Shown here piece by piece: positions 23,355-32,177 of a stretch of 64,000 nt of DNA (position 1 is its first letter; every line of letters starts with the position of its first letter). The notes under the pieces are model-generated. The model had not been told where the DNA came from. It did not search any database and was given only the letters and a program-made list of their open reading frames with translations. The stretch is from positions 297,486 to 361,485 of the forward strand of contig NZ_JAARZJ010000001.1 of the NCBI RefSeq assembly GCF_014229245.1, given 5' to 3'. The position numbers were made by a program, and so were the translations under genes. The DNA comes from Listeria farberi (GTDB lineage: Bacteria; Bacillota; Bacilli; Lactobacillales; Listeriaceae).

Positions 23355-24230
23355 GTGCTGGAAGGACAAATTATCAAAGCGTTGAGCGGATTTTACTATG
23401 TATTCTCTGAAGGAAAAATATACCAATGCAGGGCGCGGGGGAATTTTAGAAAACGAAATATTTCCCCCCTAGTTGGCGATGATGTAGAATTTCAAGTAGA
23501 AAATAAGACGGATGGCTATATTTTAGATGTACTATCTCGGGAGAATGCCTTAGTTCGTCCTCCTGTGGCAAACATCGATATTGCGATTCTTGTATTTTCA
23601 GCAGTAGAACCAGATTTTTCTACAAACCTGGCAGATCGTTTCTTAGTCGCAATTGAAAAAGAAGACATTCAGCCTGTTATTTGTATTAGTAAAATGGATT
23701 TAGCGACAGATGTAGAAAAAGAACAAATCGCTGTCTATAAAGAAGTATATGAAACGATTGGTTACGATGTTTTTGTAACCAATGATGAACCGGATAAAGA
23801 AGCAATTAAAGATTATATTAGTGGTAAAACCGCAGTTATAGCCGGGCAATCAGGTGTAGGGAAGTCAACCTTATTAAATAGTCTAAATAGTGATTTAACC
23901 TTAAAAACGGCCGAAATATCAAACTCACTTGGACGAGGTAAACACACCACTAGGCATGTAGAACTAATGCCGATTGGAGATGGTTTTGTAGCAGATACTC
24001 CTGGCTTTAGTTCGATTGAATGGGACGATTTACAACCAGAAACTTTACAATTTTGTTTTCCAGAAATGGAAGATCGTCGTAGTGGCTGTAAATTCCGGGG
24101 TTGCATGCATGACAATGAGCCCAGTTGCGCCGTAAAAACAGCTGTTGAAGCCAATGAAATAGCAGATTTTCGTTATAAACACTACATCCAAATTTTACAA
24201 GAATTAAAAAACAGAAAGCCGAGGTATTAA
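23355..24230 (+). CDS. rsgA: Ribosome small-subunit GTPase
   Basis: Circularly permuted GTPase that checks late maturation of the 30S subunit. It has 291 residues. An OB fold (about 1-70) precedes the GTPase domain, where the G4 element ISKMD comes before the P-loop GQSGVGKSTLLN and the G3 DTPGFSS, the permuted order typical of RsgA/YloQ. A C-terminal zinc site uses C-x5-C-x-H-x5-C residues near RSGCKFRGCMHDNEPSC. The frame opens upstream inside prkA, but GGAGG before GTG 23355 marks the start. Confidence 0.94.
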   Translation: MLEGQIIKALSGFYYVFSEGKIYQCRARGNFRKRNISPLVGDDVEFQVENKTDGYILDVLSRENALVRPPVANIDIAILVFSAVEPDFSTNLADRFLVAIEKEDIQPVICISKMDLATDVEKEQIAVYKEVYETIGYDVFVTNDEPDKEAIKDYISGKTAVIAGQSGVGKSTLLNSLNSDLTLKTAEISNSLGRGKHTTRHVELMPIGDGFVADTPGFSSIEWDDLQPETLQFCFPEMEDRRSGCKFRGCMHDNEPSCAVKTAVEANEIADFRYKHYIQILQELKNRKPRY

Positions 24231-24232
24231 AA

Positions 24233-24889
24233 ATGGGGAAAATAGCTCCTTCGATTTTAAGTGCAGACTTTGCAAATCTTGCAAGAGATATTAAAGAAGT
24301 AGAAAATTACGGCGCGGATTACATCCATATTGATGTAATGGACGGACATTTCGTTCCAAATATCACTTTCGGTCCCGCTGTCGTAAAAGCAATTCGTCCA
24401 GAAACAAAATTACCACTTGATGTTCATTTAATGATTGAAAATCCTGATACATACATCCCTGAATTTGCAAAAGCAGGTGCTGATTATATTACCGTTCATG
24501 TGGAAGCGTGCACGCATCTTCATCGTACGTTACAACTCATCCGTTCGTACGGTGTAAAAGCAGGCGCAGTTCTTAATCCAGCTACACCAATTGACGTAAT
24601 ACAACATGTTTTAAATGAACTAGATATGGTTTTATTTATGACAGTAAATCCTGGTTTTGGTGGACAAAAATTTATTCCAGAAGTACTAGAAAAAATTTCT
24701 TCCTTTAAAAAAATCGTGAATGAAAAAGGCTTAGACATCGAAATCGAAGTAGATGGTGGTGTGGATCACGAAACTGCGAAACTATGTCGTGACGCTGGTG
24801 CAAATGTTTTTGTAGCTGGAAGTTATATTTATGGAAATAAAAATCGTCAAACGCCAATTGACAAATTACGAGCTATTGTAGGCGAATAA
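24233..24889 (+). CDS. rpe: Ribulose-phosphate 3-epimerase
   Basis: Interconverts ribulose 5-phosphate and xylulose 5-phosphate in the pentose phosphate pathway. It has 218 residues and a TIM barrel. IAPSILSADF, the metal-binding HIDVMDGHFVPNITFG (about 33-48), HLMIENP, MTVNPGFGGQKF and EVDGGV are all in place. It starts 3 bases after rsgA. Confidence 0.96.
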   Translation: MGKIAPSILSADFANLARDIKEVENYGADYIHIDVMDGHFVPNITFGPAVVKAIRPETKLPLDVHLMIENPDTYIPEFAKAGADYITVHVEACTHLHRTLQLIRSYGVKAGAVLNPATPIDVIQHVLNELDMVLFMTVNPGFGGQKFIPEVLEKISSFKKIVNEKGLDIEIEVDGGVDHETAKLCRDAGANVFVAGSYIYGNKNRQTPIDKLRAIVGE

Positions 24890-24895
24890 TATTGG

Positions 24896-24922
24896 GGCTG
24901 GGACAGATTTTTCGTTCCAGCC
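24896..24922 (+). repeat. Hairpin between rpe and thiN
   Basis: A 9-bp imperfect stem built from GGCTGGGAC and GTTCCAGCC with a 9-base loop. No T-run follows, so it may be an RNA-processing or weak attenuation element rather than a full terminator. Confidence 0.5.
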
Positions 24923-24952
24923 TTATTTGTTAGGAAAGAAGGGAACACAAAT

Positions 24953-25597
24953 ATGAAAATAATTAATATCATGGTTGGTGGACCTGCGTCAGAAATTCCT
25001 GATTTAATACAATATACGAATACAGATATTAGTTGGGTTGGCGTAGACCGCGGGGCTAAGCGTTTATTAGATAGGGGAATTGTTCCGACAGTTGCTATGG
25101 GAGATTTTGATTCGTTAACAAAAGAGGAACTAGCAGATTTAAAAACAAAAGTGGCTGATGTACATGAATTTCCTGCTGAAAAGGATGAAACAGATACAGA
25201 AATTGGGCTAAGCTGGGCAATGGAACAGAAACCAGATAAGATACGTATTTTTGGAGCAACAGGAGGCCGTTTAGACCACTTACTTGCGAATCTGATGATG
25301 TTAACAAAGCCGCGATTTTTAAAAGCAGTACCAGTAGTTGAAATGATTGACCGTTATAACTATATCAAAATGTATACCCCAGGGAGCTACACAATTGAAA
25401 AACTACCCGATAAAAAATATGTAGCATTTACAACAATGAAAGATGTTACAGGACTTACGCTAAAAGGATTCGTTTATCCACTTGATAATGCTACTTACCC
25501 AGTAGGTTCTGCACTTTCGAGTAATGAATTTGTCAATCACATTGGAGAGTTTTCTTTTAAAACTGGAATGATTTTATTAACACAAAGTAATGATTAA
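24953..25597 (+). CDS. thiN: Thiamine pyrophosphokinase
   Basis: Transfers pyrophosphate from ATP to thiamine to make the cofactor TPP. It has 214 residues. VGVDRGAKRLLDRGI and the metal site AMGDFDSL (about 43-50) are followed by EKDETDTEIGL and FGATGGRLDHLLAN, the family signatures. It ends the coaBC operon: a terminator follows. A 60-base spacer with a hairpin separates it from rpe. Confidence 0.95.
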   Translation: MKIINIMVGGPASEIPDLIQYTNTDISWVGVDRGAKRLLDRGIVPTVAMGDFDSLTKEELADLKTKVADVHEFPAEKDETDTEIGLSWAMEQKPDKIRIFGATGGRLDHLLANLMMLTKPRFLKAVPVVEMIDRYNYIKMYTPGSYTIEKLPDKKYVAFTTMKDVTGLTLKGFVYPLDNATYPVGSALSSNEFVNHIGEFSFKTGMILLTQSND

Positions 25598-25601
25598 TGA
25601 G

Positions 25602-25632
25602 AAATACGGGTGATTTTCGCCTGTATTTTTTA
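25602..25632 (+). terminator. Terminator of the coaBC-thiN operon
   Basis: A 12-bp stem (25602-25613 with 25617-25628, including wobble pairs), a 3-base loop and a T-run. Confidence 0.85.
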
Positions 25633-25644
25633 ATTTGTAGACAA

Positions 25645-25677
25645 AGAAAAAATGCACCGACATAATTGTCGCTGCAC
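25645..25677 (-). terminator. Terminator of rpmB
   Basis: On the minus strand a 10-bp stem with one mismatch (TGCAGCGACA with TGTCGGTGCA), a 5-base loop, then TTTTTTC. Confidence 0.8.
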
Positions 25678-25693
25678 TTGATTTCTCCTTCGA

Positions 25694-25882
25694 TTAAACG
25701 CGTTCCACTTTACCAGATTTAAGCGCACGAGCAGATACCCAAACTTTTTTAGGTTTGCCGTTAACCAGAATCCGTACTTTTTGCAAGTTAGCTTTCCAAG
25801 TACGTTTGCTGGAGTTCATTGCGTGGGAACGTTTGTTACCGGAACGTGATTTGCGGCCTGTAATAACACATTCTTTAGCCAT
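25694..25882 (-). CDS. rpmB: 50S ribosomal protein L28
   Basis: 62-residue basic protein. [20 protein letters not shown] is the L28 N terminus. Only one cysteine is present, so this is the zinc-free (C-minus) form rather than the four-cysteine type. GTAAGGAGGGG gives a strong ribosome site. It is monocistronic and divergent from the asp23-fakA unit. Confidence 0.97.
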
Positions 25883-25959
25883 AGTTTACCCCTCCTTACA
25901 GAGCTCTTCGGATAATTTATTTAAAATAATCTATCCATTTGTTTTTCATACACTAGAAT

Positions 25960-25988
25960 AATTTATCATAAACAAGTATACTTTGCAA
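25960..25988 (-). promoter_or_regulatory. Candidate promoter of rpmB
   Basis: On the minus strand TTGCAA, 17 bases, TAAATT, about 78 bases before the rpmB start. Plausible but not a strong match. In the rest of the 297-base gap (25883-26179) I see an unpaired TTGACA at 26023 with no good -10 and a possible asp23 promoter. Confidence 0.4.
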
Positions 25989-26067
25989 GAGGATATGCGA
26001 AAATAGTGCAAAGAATTTTTACTTGACAGCATAAATACGGATTTAACCAGTCAAATTTGTGATATGC

Positions 26068-26096
26068 TTTCCAAAGGGCTGTGATTATAGTAAAAT
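26068..26096 (+). promoter_or_regulatory. Candidate promoter of asp23-fakA
   Basis: TTTCCA, 17 bases, TAAAAT, 84 bases before the asp23 ATG. A weak-to-moderate SigA match. Confidence 0.35.
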
Positions 26097-26179
26097 AGGT
26101 AAGGACAACTAAACGAACAAATAAAAACAATAATAAAAAATAATTGAACGAGAATATAATCCGTAGGGAGGAATATAGA

Positions 26180-26545
26180 ATGGCAATCGAAATCGACACA
26201 AAGCTTGGTAAAATTGATATTACTAGTGATGTTATCGCAACAATCGCTGGCGGTGCTGCCGAAGAAAATTTTGGAATAGTAGGTATGGCAAGTAGACATC
26301 AAATACGTGATGGTTTAACAGACATTCTTAGAAGAGAAAATTATACAAAAGGTGTTATTGTAAGACAAGAAGAAGAAGGTATACATATTGACATGTATAT
26401 TATTGTTAGCTTTGGAACTAAAATTTCAGAGGTAGCTCATAACGTACAAGAGCGTGTGAAATATACCCTAGAGAAAACACTCGGTATTACAGTGGAATCA
26501 GTGAATATTTATGTTCAAGGTGTCCGAGTAATCAAGGAATCATAA
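26180..26545 (+). CDS. Asp23/Gls24 family protein (YloU-like)
   Basis: 121 residues. Members of this family are abundant envelope-stress-linked cytoplasmic proteins, some tied to the membrane through AmaP. Here the core IATIAGGAAEENFGIVGMAS and the C-terminal VNIYVQGVRV segment are typical. The frame opens at 26144, but GGGAGG before ATG 26180 fixes the start. It lies 14 bases before fakA, the yloU-yloV arrangement of Bacillus. The exact role is unknown. Confidence 0.88.
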   Translation: MAIEIDTKLGKIDITSDVIATIAGGAAEENFGIVGMASRHQIRDGLTDILRRENYTKGVIVRQEEEGIHIDMYIIVSFGTKISEVAHNVQERVKYTLEKTLGITVESVNIYVQGVRVIKES

Positions 26546-26559
26546 GGAGGATTATGTAA

Positions 26560-28218
26560 GTGAGTATATATCAGTTAGATCCAGAGAAATTTGCAGCGAT
26601 GATAGCGCTTGGAGCAGAGAATTTAGCAAAAAATGCTGATTTTGTTGATTCATTAAACGTTTTCCCGGTTCCAGATGGTGACACGGGTACAAATATGAAC
26701 TTATCCATGACTAGTGGAGCAGAAGAAGTAGCGAAAAATGACAAAGAAACGATTAGCGCTGTTGGAGCAAATCTTGCAAAAGGTTTATTGATGGGAGCTC
26801 GTGGAAATTCTGGTGTTATTTTATCCCAACTTTTCCGAGGTTTTTCTAAAGCGATTGAAAATAAAGAAACACTTAATGCAGAAGAATTTGCAAGTGCATT
26901 TGTAAAAGGCGTAGAGACAGCTTATAAAGCAGTAATGAAGCCAGTTGAAGGAACTATTTTAACTGTAGCACGTGAAGCTGCCAAAGCGGGTGTTCTTGCC
27001 GCAAATGAACATCAAGAAATCGAATTAGTAATGGAAGCAATTTTAAAACAAGGAAAAATTGCTCTTGAAAAAACACCCGATTTACTTCCAGTTTTAAAAG
27101 AAGTTGGTGTTGTCGATAGTGGTGGCCAAGGGCTAATTATTATTTATGAAGGATTTTACGGGGTACTAACAGGTAAAATGGCTGAAGCACCTGATTATAT
27201 GGCATCAATGGGCGAATTAATTAATGCAGAACATCATCGCCACGTGCAAGATTTTATGTCTACTGAGGATATTCATTTTGGTTATTGTACAGAAATTATT
27301 GTTAAGATTAACGAAAATAAACCAGGGTTAAAACCTTTTGATGAAGAACAATTCCGTCAAGACTTAAGTGAACTAGGTGATTCTTTACTTGTAGCAGCAG
27401 ATGATGAAGTCGTAAAAGTACATGTCCATGTAGAACATCCCGGTGAAGTTTTAAATTACGGTCAACAATATGGTAGTCTTCTTAAAATGAAAGTAGAAAA
27501 TATGCGTGAACAGCATAATGAAATTGTTGGCGATAATAAAGCGACTACTAAAGAAAAAGCGGTTTATGGTATCGTTACAGTTTCAGCAGGAGAAGGATTA
27601 AAAAAACTATTTGAAAGCATGGGTGTTTCCATTGTTCTTTCTGGTGGTCAAACAATGAATCCAAGTACAGAAGATATTGTAAAAGCCATTGAATCAGCAA
27701 ATGCAGAACAAGTTTTTGTTCTTCCAAATAATAAAAATATCCAAATGGCTGCAGAACAAGCGGCACAAATTCTTGGAGAAGATAAAGTACAAATCATCCC
27801 AACTAAAACAATTCCACAAGGGCTTACTGCTGTGCTTACTTTCCAACCAGATCAAGATTTCACTTCCAATGCTGAAGCGATGAGAGAAGCAATTCAGGAG
27901 ATAGCAAGTGGGCAGGTTACAACAGCTGTAAGAGACACTACAGTGGAGGGCGTTGTAATTAAAAAAGATAGTTTTATCGGTATGGTAGAAGGTAAAATCA
28001 AAGTCAGCCGAGAAACTTTAGAAGAAGCTGCTTATGAAACATTAGAAAAATTACTTGATGATGATAGTGAAATTGTTACTATTATTTTCGGGGAAGATGC
28101 AGATGCTAAAAAAGCAGAACTTTTAGCAGACAAAATAACAGAAGCATTCCCAGACATAGAAGTAGAGATTCATGAAGGTGGCCAACCAGTTTATCCGTAT
28201 ATTTTTGCGGTAGAGTAA
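26560..28218 (+). CDS. fakA: Fatty acid kinase, ATP-binding subunit (YloV/FakA)
   Basis: 552 residues. The N-terminal DhaL-type kinase domain holds PVPDGDTGTNMNLSM (about 36-50), which binds Mg-ATP, and MGARGNSGVILSQ. A linker and a C-terminal domain follow. In Staphylococcus, FakA with a FakB carrier phosphorylates exogenous fatty acids to acyl-phosphate, the PlsY/PlsX substrate. The start is GTG after AAGGAGG. The plsX-fabD operon lies 4.5 kb downstream. Older annotations call it a dihydroxyacetone-kinase-like protein. Confidence 0.9.
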   Translation: MSIYQLDPEKFAAMIALGAENLAKNADFVDSLNVFPVPDGDTGTNMNLSMTSGAEEVAKNDKETISAVGANLAKGLLMGARGNSGVILSQLFRGFSKAIENKETLNAEEFASAFVKGVETAYKAVMKPVEGTILTVAREAAKAGVLAANEHQEIELVMEAILKQGKIALEKTPDLLPVLKEVGVVDSGGQGLIIIYEGFYGVLTGKMAEAPDYMASMGELINAEHHRHVQDFMSTEDIHFGYCTEIIVKINENKPGLKPFDEEQFRQDLSELGDSLLVAADDEVVKVHVHVEHPGEVLNYGQQYGSLLKMKVENMREQHNEIVGDNKATTKEKAVYGIVTVSAGEGLKKLFESMGVSIVLSGGQTMNPSTEDIVKAIESANAEQVFVLPNNKNIQMAAEQAAQILGEDKVQIIPTKTIPQGLTAVLTFQPDQDFTSNAEAMREAIQEIASGQVTTAVRDTTVEGVVIKKDSFIGMVEGKIKVSRETLEEAAYETLEKLLDDDSEIVTIIFGEDADAKKAELLADKITEAFPDIEVEIHEGGQPVYPYIFAVE

Positions 28219-28256
28219 AGACTTGTTTTAAATGAATAGAAGGAAGGGTGATTTTA

Positions 28257-28919
28257 GTGAAATTTAATAGCGTGTTTGATATTATTGGTCCAGTAATGAT
28301 TGGTCCATCCAGTTCTCATACTGCCGGTGCTAGTCGTATTGGTGCCATTGCACGAGCTGTTTTTAATGAACAACCATCCCAAGTAGATATTCATTTATAT
28401 GGTTCTTTTGCTAAAACGTATAAAGGCCACGGAACAGATGTGGCGCTGATCGGTGGATTACTTGGTTTTGAGCCTGATGATCCACGGATGAAAGAATCTG
28501 CCAAACTTGCAGAAGATTGGGGCATGCGCATCCAGTTTATTGAAGAAGTAGAAGAGCCTCCTCATCCTAACACCGTAAAATTAGTGTTAAAACATGGCAT
28601 GCAACAAATGACCTTAATTGGTGCATCCATAGGTGGCGGGAAAGTAGAAATTATTCGCTTAAATGAATTTGAACTAGAATTCACTGGAACTGCTCCAGCT
28701 ATCCTTATTTTACATCAAGACAAATTTGGCGCAATTGCTGCAGTATCTTCCGTGATTGCAGACCATAAAATCAATATCGGTCAAATGAAAGTATCGCGTA
28801 AAGTTAAGGGCGATGAAGCTTTAATGGTAATTGAGGTTGATCAACAAGTTGAACAAAATCTAATAAGCAAAATTGCTGAATTACCAGGGATTTATCAAGT
28901 AGCAAGTGTCATGATTTAA
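28257..28919 (+). CDS. sdaAB: L-serine dehydratase, beta subunit
   Basis: With SdaAA it deaminates L-serine to pyruvate and ammonia. It has 220 residues. The N-terminal GPVMIGPSSSHTAGA segment is the family signature and the C-terminal third is an ACT domain (GAIAAVSSVIADHKINIGQM), which may bind serine. GTG 28257 is chosen because AGGAAGGGTGA lies 7 bases upstream; an upstream GTG at 28248 sits inside that site. Confidence 0.94.
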   Translation: MKFNSVFDIIGPVMIGPSSSHTAGASRIGAIARAVFNEQPSQVDIHLYGSFAKTYKGHGTDVALIGGLLGFEPDDPRMKESAKLAEDWGMRIQFIEEVEEPPHPNTVKLVLKHGMQQMTLIGASIGGGKVEIIRLNEFELEFTGTAPAILILHQDKFGAIAAVSSVIADHKINIGQMKVSRKVKGDEALMVIEVDQQVEQNLISKIAELPGIYQVASVMI

Positions 28920-28970
28920 TCGTTTTGTTACTTATCTTTAGTGAATCGGTGGCTTTCGCTCGATTTGTGT

Positions 28971-29014
28971 AAAGCCAAATGCGCGTAAATAAAACGTGCA
29001 TTTGGCTTTATTTT
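28971..29014 (+). terminator. Terminator or attenuator between sdaAB and sdaAA
   Basis: A 15-bp stem with one G-T pair (28971-28985 with 28995-29009), 9-base loop, then TTTATTTTG. It separates the two subunits of one enzyme, so some read-through or a second promoter is expected. Confidence 0.75.
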
Positions 29015-29017
29015 GAG

Positions 29018-29046
29018 TTGTAAATCAGGTATGTTGGTAATAGTAT
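29018..29046 (+). promoter_or_regulatory. Candidate promoter of sdaAA-recG
   Basis: TTGTAA, 17 bases, TAGTAT, right after the sdaAB terminator. The implied leader is only about 12 bases, so the call is tentative. Confidence 0.35.
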
Positions 29047-29064
29047 AGAAAGTGAGTGTGGATA

Positions 29065-29955
29065 ATGTTTAGAACTGTGGCAGAATTAGTAGACATCGCT
29101 GAACGCGAAAATCTAACTATTGCAGAAATTATGATTAAACGTGAAATGAGTATTTCTGGTTTACCGCGCGAGGAAATAACGGCTGCGATGGAACGGAATT
29201 TAGATATTATGGAAGAAGCTATTCATGAAGGCGAGGCGGGTGTTACTTCAACTACTGGATTAACAGGTGGGGATGCTGTCTTAATGCAAGACTATATCCA
29301 AAAAGGAAACTTCTTATCTGGGGAAGTTTTGCTAGATTCGGTAGCAAAAGCGATTGCAACGAATGAAGTCAATGCAGCTATGGGTGTTATTTGTGCGACC
29401 CCAACTGCTGGAAGCGCAGGCGTTGTGCCAGGAGTACTTTTCTCTTTAAAAGATCGCCTTGAAATGACACGTGAGGATATGGTTAACTTTTTATTCACAG
29501 CTGGAGCATTTGGTTATGTAGTTGCGAATAATGCTTTTATAAGCGGGGCAGCGGGTGGTTGTCAGGCGGAAATTGGTTCTGCAAGTGCAATGGCTTCAGC
29601 AGCGATTGTAGCAGCAGCGGGAGGAACCCCTGAACAATCTGCGCATGCGATGGCGATGACAATGAAAAATATGCTTGGCCTTGTTTGTGATCCAGTAGCA
29701 GGACTTGTAGAAGTACCATGCGTGAAAAGAAATGCGCTTGGTTCTTCGCAAGCAATTATTTCAGCTGATATGGCACTAGCAGGCATTAAAAGTCGTATCC
29801 CGTGTGATGAAGTTATTGAAGCAATGCACCGTGTAGGTTTACAAATGCCAAGCTCTTTAAGAGAAACAGCAGAAGGAGGATTGGCGGCTACTCCGACTGG
29901 ACGCGCCATTCAGCGGAAGATTTTCGGATTGTCGCCAGAAGATAAACGTGAGTGA
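29065..29955 (+). CDS. sdaAA: L-serine dehydratase, alpha subunit
   Basis: Catalytic subunit with an oxygen-sensitive [4Fe-4S] cluster. It has 296 residues. Cysteines at VICATPTAGSAG, AGGCQAEIGSA, GLVCDPVAG and VPCVKRNA supply the cluster ligands, as in the family. The frame opens at a GTG at 29056; ATG 29065 is the likely start. The end overlaps recG by 8 bases. Confidence 0.94.
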   Translation: MFRTVAELVDIAERENLTIAEIMIKREMSISGLPREEITAAMERNLDIMEEAIHEGEAGVTSTTGLTGGDAVLMQDYIQKGNFLSGEVLLDSVAKAIATNEVNAAMGVICATPTAGSAGVVPGVLFSLKDRLEMTREDMVNFLFTAGAFGYVVANNAFISGAAGGCQAEIGSASAMASAAIVAAAGGTPEQSAHAMAMTMKNMLGLVCDPVAGLVEVPCVKRNALGSSQAIISADMALAGIKSRIPCDEVIEAMHRVGLQMPSSLRETAEGGLAATPTGRAIQRKIFGLSPEDKRE

Positions 29956-31996
29956 ACTTAAACGAATCCCGACAACTGAAATCAAAGGAATTGGTGAAGA
30001 AACAGCTAAAACATTAAAAGAGCTAGGTTTATCGACCGTACATGATTTACTATGGAACTTCCCATATCGCTATGAAGATTACCGGTTGCGAGATTTATCG
30101 GAAGTAGCCCATGAAGAACGAATTACAATTCAAGGGGAAGTGCTTACCGAAGCAACTGTTGCCTTTTACGGTCGAAAAAAATCTAAGCTCTCTTTCCGTG
30201 TGTCAACAGAAGGCCAAGTCATCAAAATCGATTTTTTCAACCAACCTTATTTAAAAAGTAAAATAAGTGTCGGGGAAACAGTGACGATTTCTGGCAAATG
30301 GGATAAGAGTCGTGCACAAGTTACAGCGAGCAAAATTAAAATTGGCGCAGTAGAAAGTGAAGAAGAATTAGAAGGCGTTTATCGCTTAAAAGGAACGCTG
30401 CGCAATAAAACAATGCAAAAATATACAAGGCTCGCTTTTGATAGCTATAGTAAAGATATAGAAGAAGTTATTCCAAGTAATTTACTAGAAAAATACCAAT
30501 TAATGAATCGGTTAGAAGCTGTTCGCGTTCTTCATTTCCCAAAAAATAATGAAGAACTAAAACAAGCTAGACGCCGAATGGTTTACGAAGAATTCTTATT
30601 ATTTCAATTAAAAATGCAATTTTTTCGTAAAATCGAACGCGAGAAATCAGGCGGAATTTCGATTAATTACGATGTAGAAGATTTGCGTCACTATATTGAT
30701 TCCTTGCCATTCCCCTTAACAAAAGCGCAAAAACGAGTTGTTAATGAAATTTGCGGCGACATGTTATCCCATTTTCATATGAATCGTTTACTGCAAGGCG
30801 ATGTTGGATCAGGTAAAACGGTCGTAGCATCTATTGCCATGTATGCAGCTGCTAAGAGTGGTTTCCAAAGCGCTCTGATGGTGCCAACCGAAATTTTAGC
30901 CGAACAACACGCTAATTCCTTAGTAGAGCTATTACAACCCTTTGATATTACAGTGGGTTTGCTTACTAGTAGTGTGAAAGGGAAGCAACGTAGAGAATTA
31001 CTAGCAATGCTTGAAAATGGATCAATAGATGTTTTAATCGGAACGCATGCTTTGATTCAAGACGAAGTAATTTATCACCGACTGGGTTTGGTTATTACAG
31101 ATGAACAACACAGATTTGGTGTTGCACAGCGTCGTGTTCTACGTGAAAAAGGCGAATACCCGGATGTGCTATTTATGACCGCAACACCAATCCCTAGAAC
31201 GCTTGCAATTACAGCTTTCGGGGAAATGGATGTATCGATCATTGATGAACTTCCAGCTGGACGAAAAGAAATTGAAACCTACTGGGTAAAACACCAAATG
31301 CTTGATCGGGTTATTGGTTTTATGGAAAAAGAAATCGATAAAGGTCACCAAGTATACATTATTTGTCCATTAATTGAAGAATCCGAAAAACTCGATGTAC
31401 AAAATGCGATAGACGTTTTCAACATTTTACAAAATAAATGGGGCACTAAATATGTCCCGGGACTCATGCATGGCAAGCTATTACCGGCAGACAAAGAACA
31501 AATTATGCGCGACTTTAATGATAAAAAAATTGACTGCCTCGTATCTACTACTGTAGTTGAAGTTGGCGTAAATGTTCCGAATGCTACGATGATGGTTATA
31601 TATGATGCAGATCGTTTTGGTTTAGCACAGTTGCATCAACTGAGAGGCCGAGTTGGGCGAGGGGCTGATCAATCCTATTGTATTTTAATTGCTGATCCAA
31701 AAACCGAGGTCGGAAAAGAACGAATGATGATAATGTCAGAAACAAACGATGGCTTTGTCGTCAGCGAACGCGATCTCGAACTTCGTGGACCAGGAGATTT
31801 CTTCGGTAGAAAACAAAGTGGTGTTCCAGAATTCAAAGTTGCTGATATGGTTCATGATTACCGTGTGCTTGAAATCGCTCGCCAAGATGCTGTCCATATG
31901 ATCTTTGAAGAAAATATGTTAGAAAATAAAATATATGCCAAATTAGTGGCTCTGCTGGAAGAGGAAGGCGTCTTCACAGAACAAAAACTAGATTAA
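29948..31996 (+). CDS. recG: ATP-dependent DNA helicase RecG
   Basis: Branch-migrating helicase that regresses stalled forks and processes Holliday junctions. It has 682 residues: an N-terminal wedge/OB domain (about 1-150), Walker A GDVGSGKTVVA (near 282-292), motif II DEQHRFG, FMTATPIPRT, and a C-terminal helicase domain with QLRGRVGRG. The start is GTG inside sdaAA, implying coupling to the serine dehydratase gene. Confidence 0.96.
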   Translation: MSELKRIPTTEIKGIGEETAKTLKELGLSTVHDLLWNFPYRYEDYRLRDLSEVAHEERITIQGEVLTEATVAFYGRKKSKLSFRVSTEGQVIKIDFFNQPYLKSKISVGETVTISGKWDKSRAQVTASKIKIGAVESEEELEGVYRLKGTLRNKTMQKYTRLAFDSYSKDIEEVIPSNLLEKYQLMNRLEAVRVLHFPKNNEELKQARRRMVYEEFLLFQLKMQFFRKIEREKSGGISINYDVEDLRHYIDSLPFPLTKAQKRVVNEICGDMLSHFHMNRLLQGDVGSGKTVVASIAMYAAAKSGFQSALMVPTEILAEQHANSLVELLQPFDITVGLLTSSVKGKQRRELLAMLENGSIDVLIGTHALIQDEVIYHRLGLVITDEQHRFGVAQRRVLREKGEYPDVLFMTATPIPRTLAITAFGEMDVSIIDELPAGRKEIETYWVKHQMLDRVIGFMEKEIDKGHQVYIICPLIEESEKLDVQNAIDVFNILQNKWGTKYVPGLMHGKLLPADKEQIMRDFNDKKIDCLVSTTVVEVGVNVPNATMMVIYDADRFGLAQLHQLRGRVGRGADQSYCILIADPKTEVGKERMMIMSETNDGFVVSERDLELRGPGDFFGRKQSGVPEFKVADMVHDYRVLEIARQDAVHMIFEENMLENKIYAKLVALLEEEGVFTEQKLD

Positions 31997-32073
31997 ACCT
32001 ATGTAACAAACTTTAAAAAAACTTGCAACTTGGATAGATTTTTAATAACATATTAAAGTACCAACAAAATACG

Positions 32074-32117
32074 AGGAAGTTCTGAAGGTTATCAAGCAGA
32101 GGTAACTTCCTTTTTTT
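32074..32117 (+). terminator. Terminator after recG
   Basis: An 8-bp stem (AGGAAGTT with AACTTCCT) enclosing 22 bases, then seven T. The loop is long, so strength is uncertain. Confidence 0.65.
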
Positions 32118-32126
32118 AACCGGTGT

Positions 32127-32145
32127 TTAGTAGCTGGTGTTAATA
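32127..32145 (+). promoter_or_regulatory. Likely FapR operator
   Basis: TTAGTAGCTGGTGTTAATA resembles the FapR box as I recall it (near TTAGTACCTGGTACTAA) at most positions. It lies 33 bases before the fapR start. By family knowledge FapR binds here until malonyl-CoA releases it, giving autoregulation of the lipid operon. Confidence 0.65.
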
Positions 32146-32177
32146 CCTTTCACAAAAAAAGAGATGAGGAACCGTGC

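Noticed and set aside
26023..26028. TTGACA box before asp23
   Set aside because: No -10-like hexamer lies 16-18 bases downstream, so I did not call a promoter from it.
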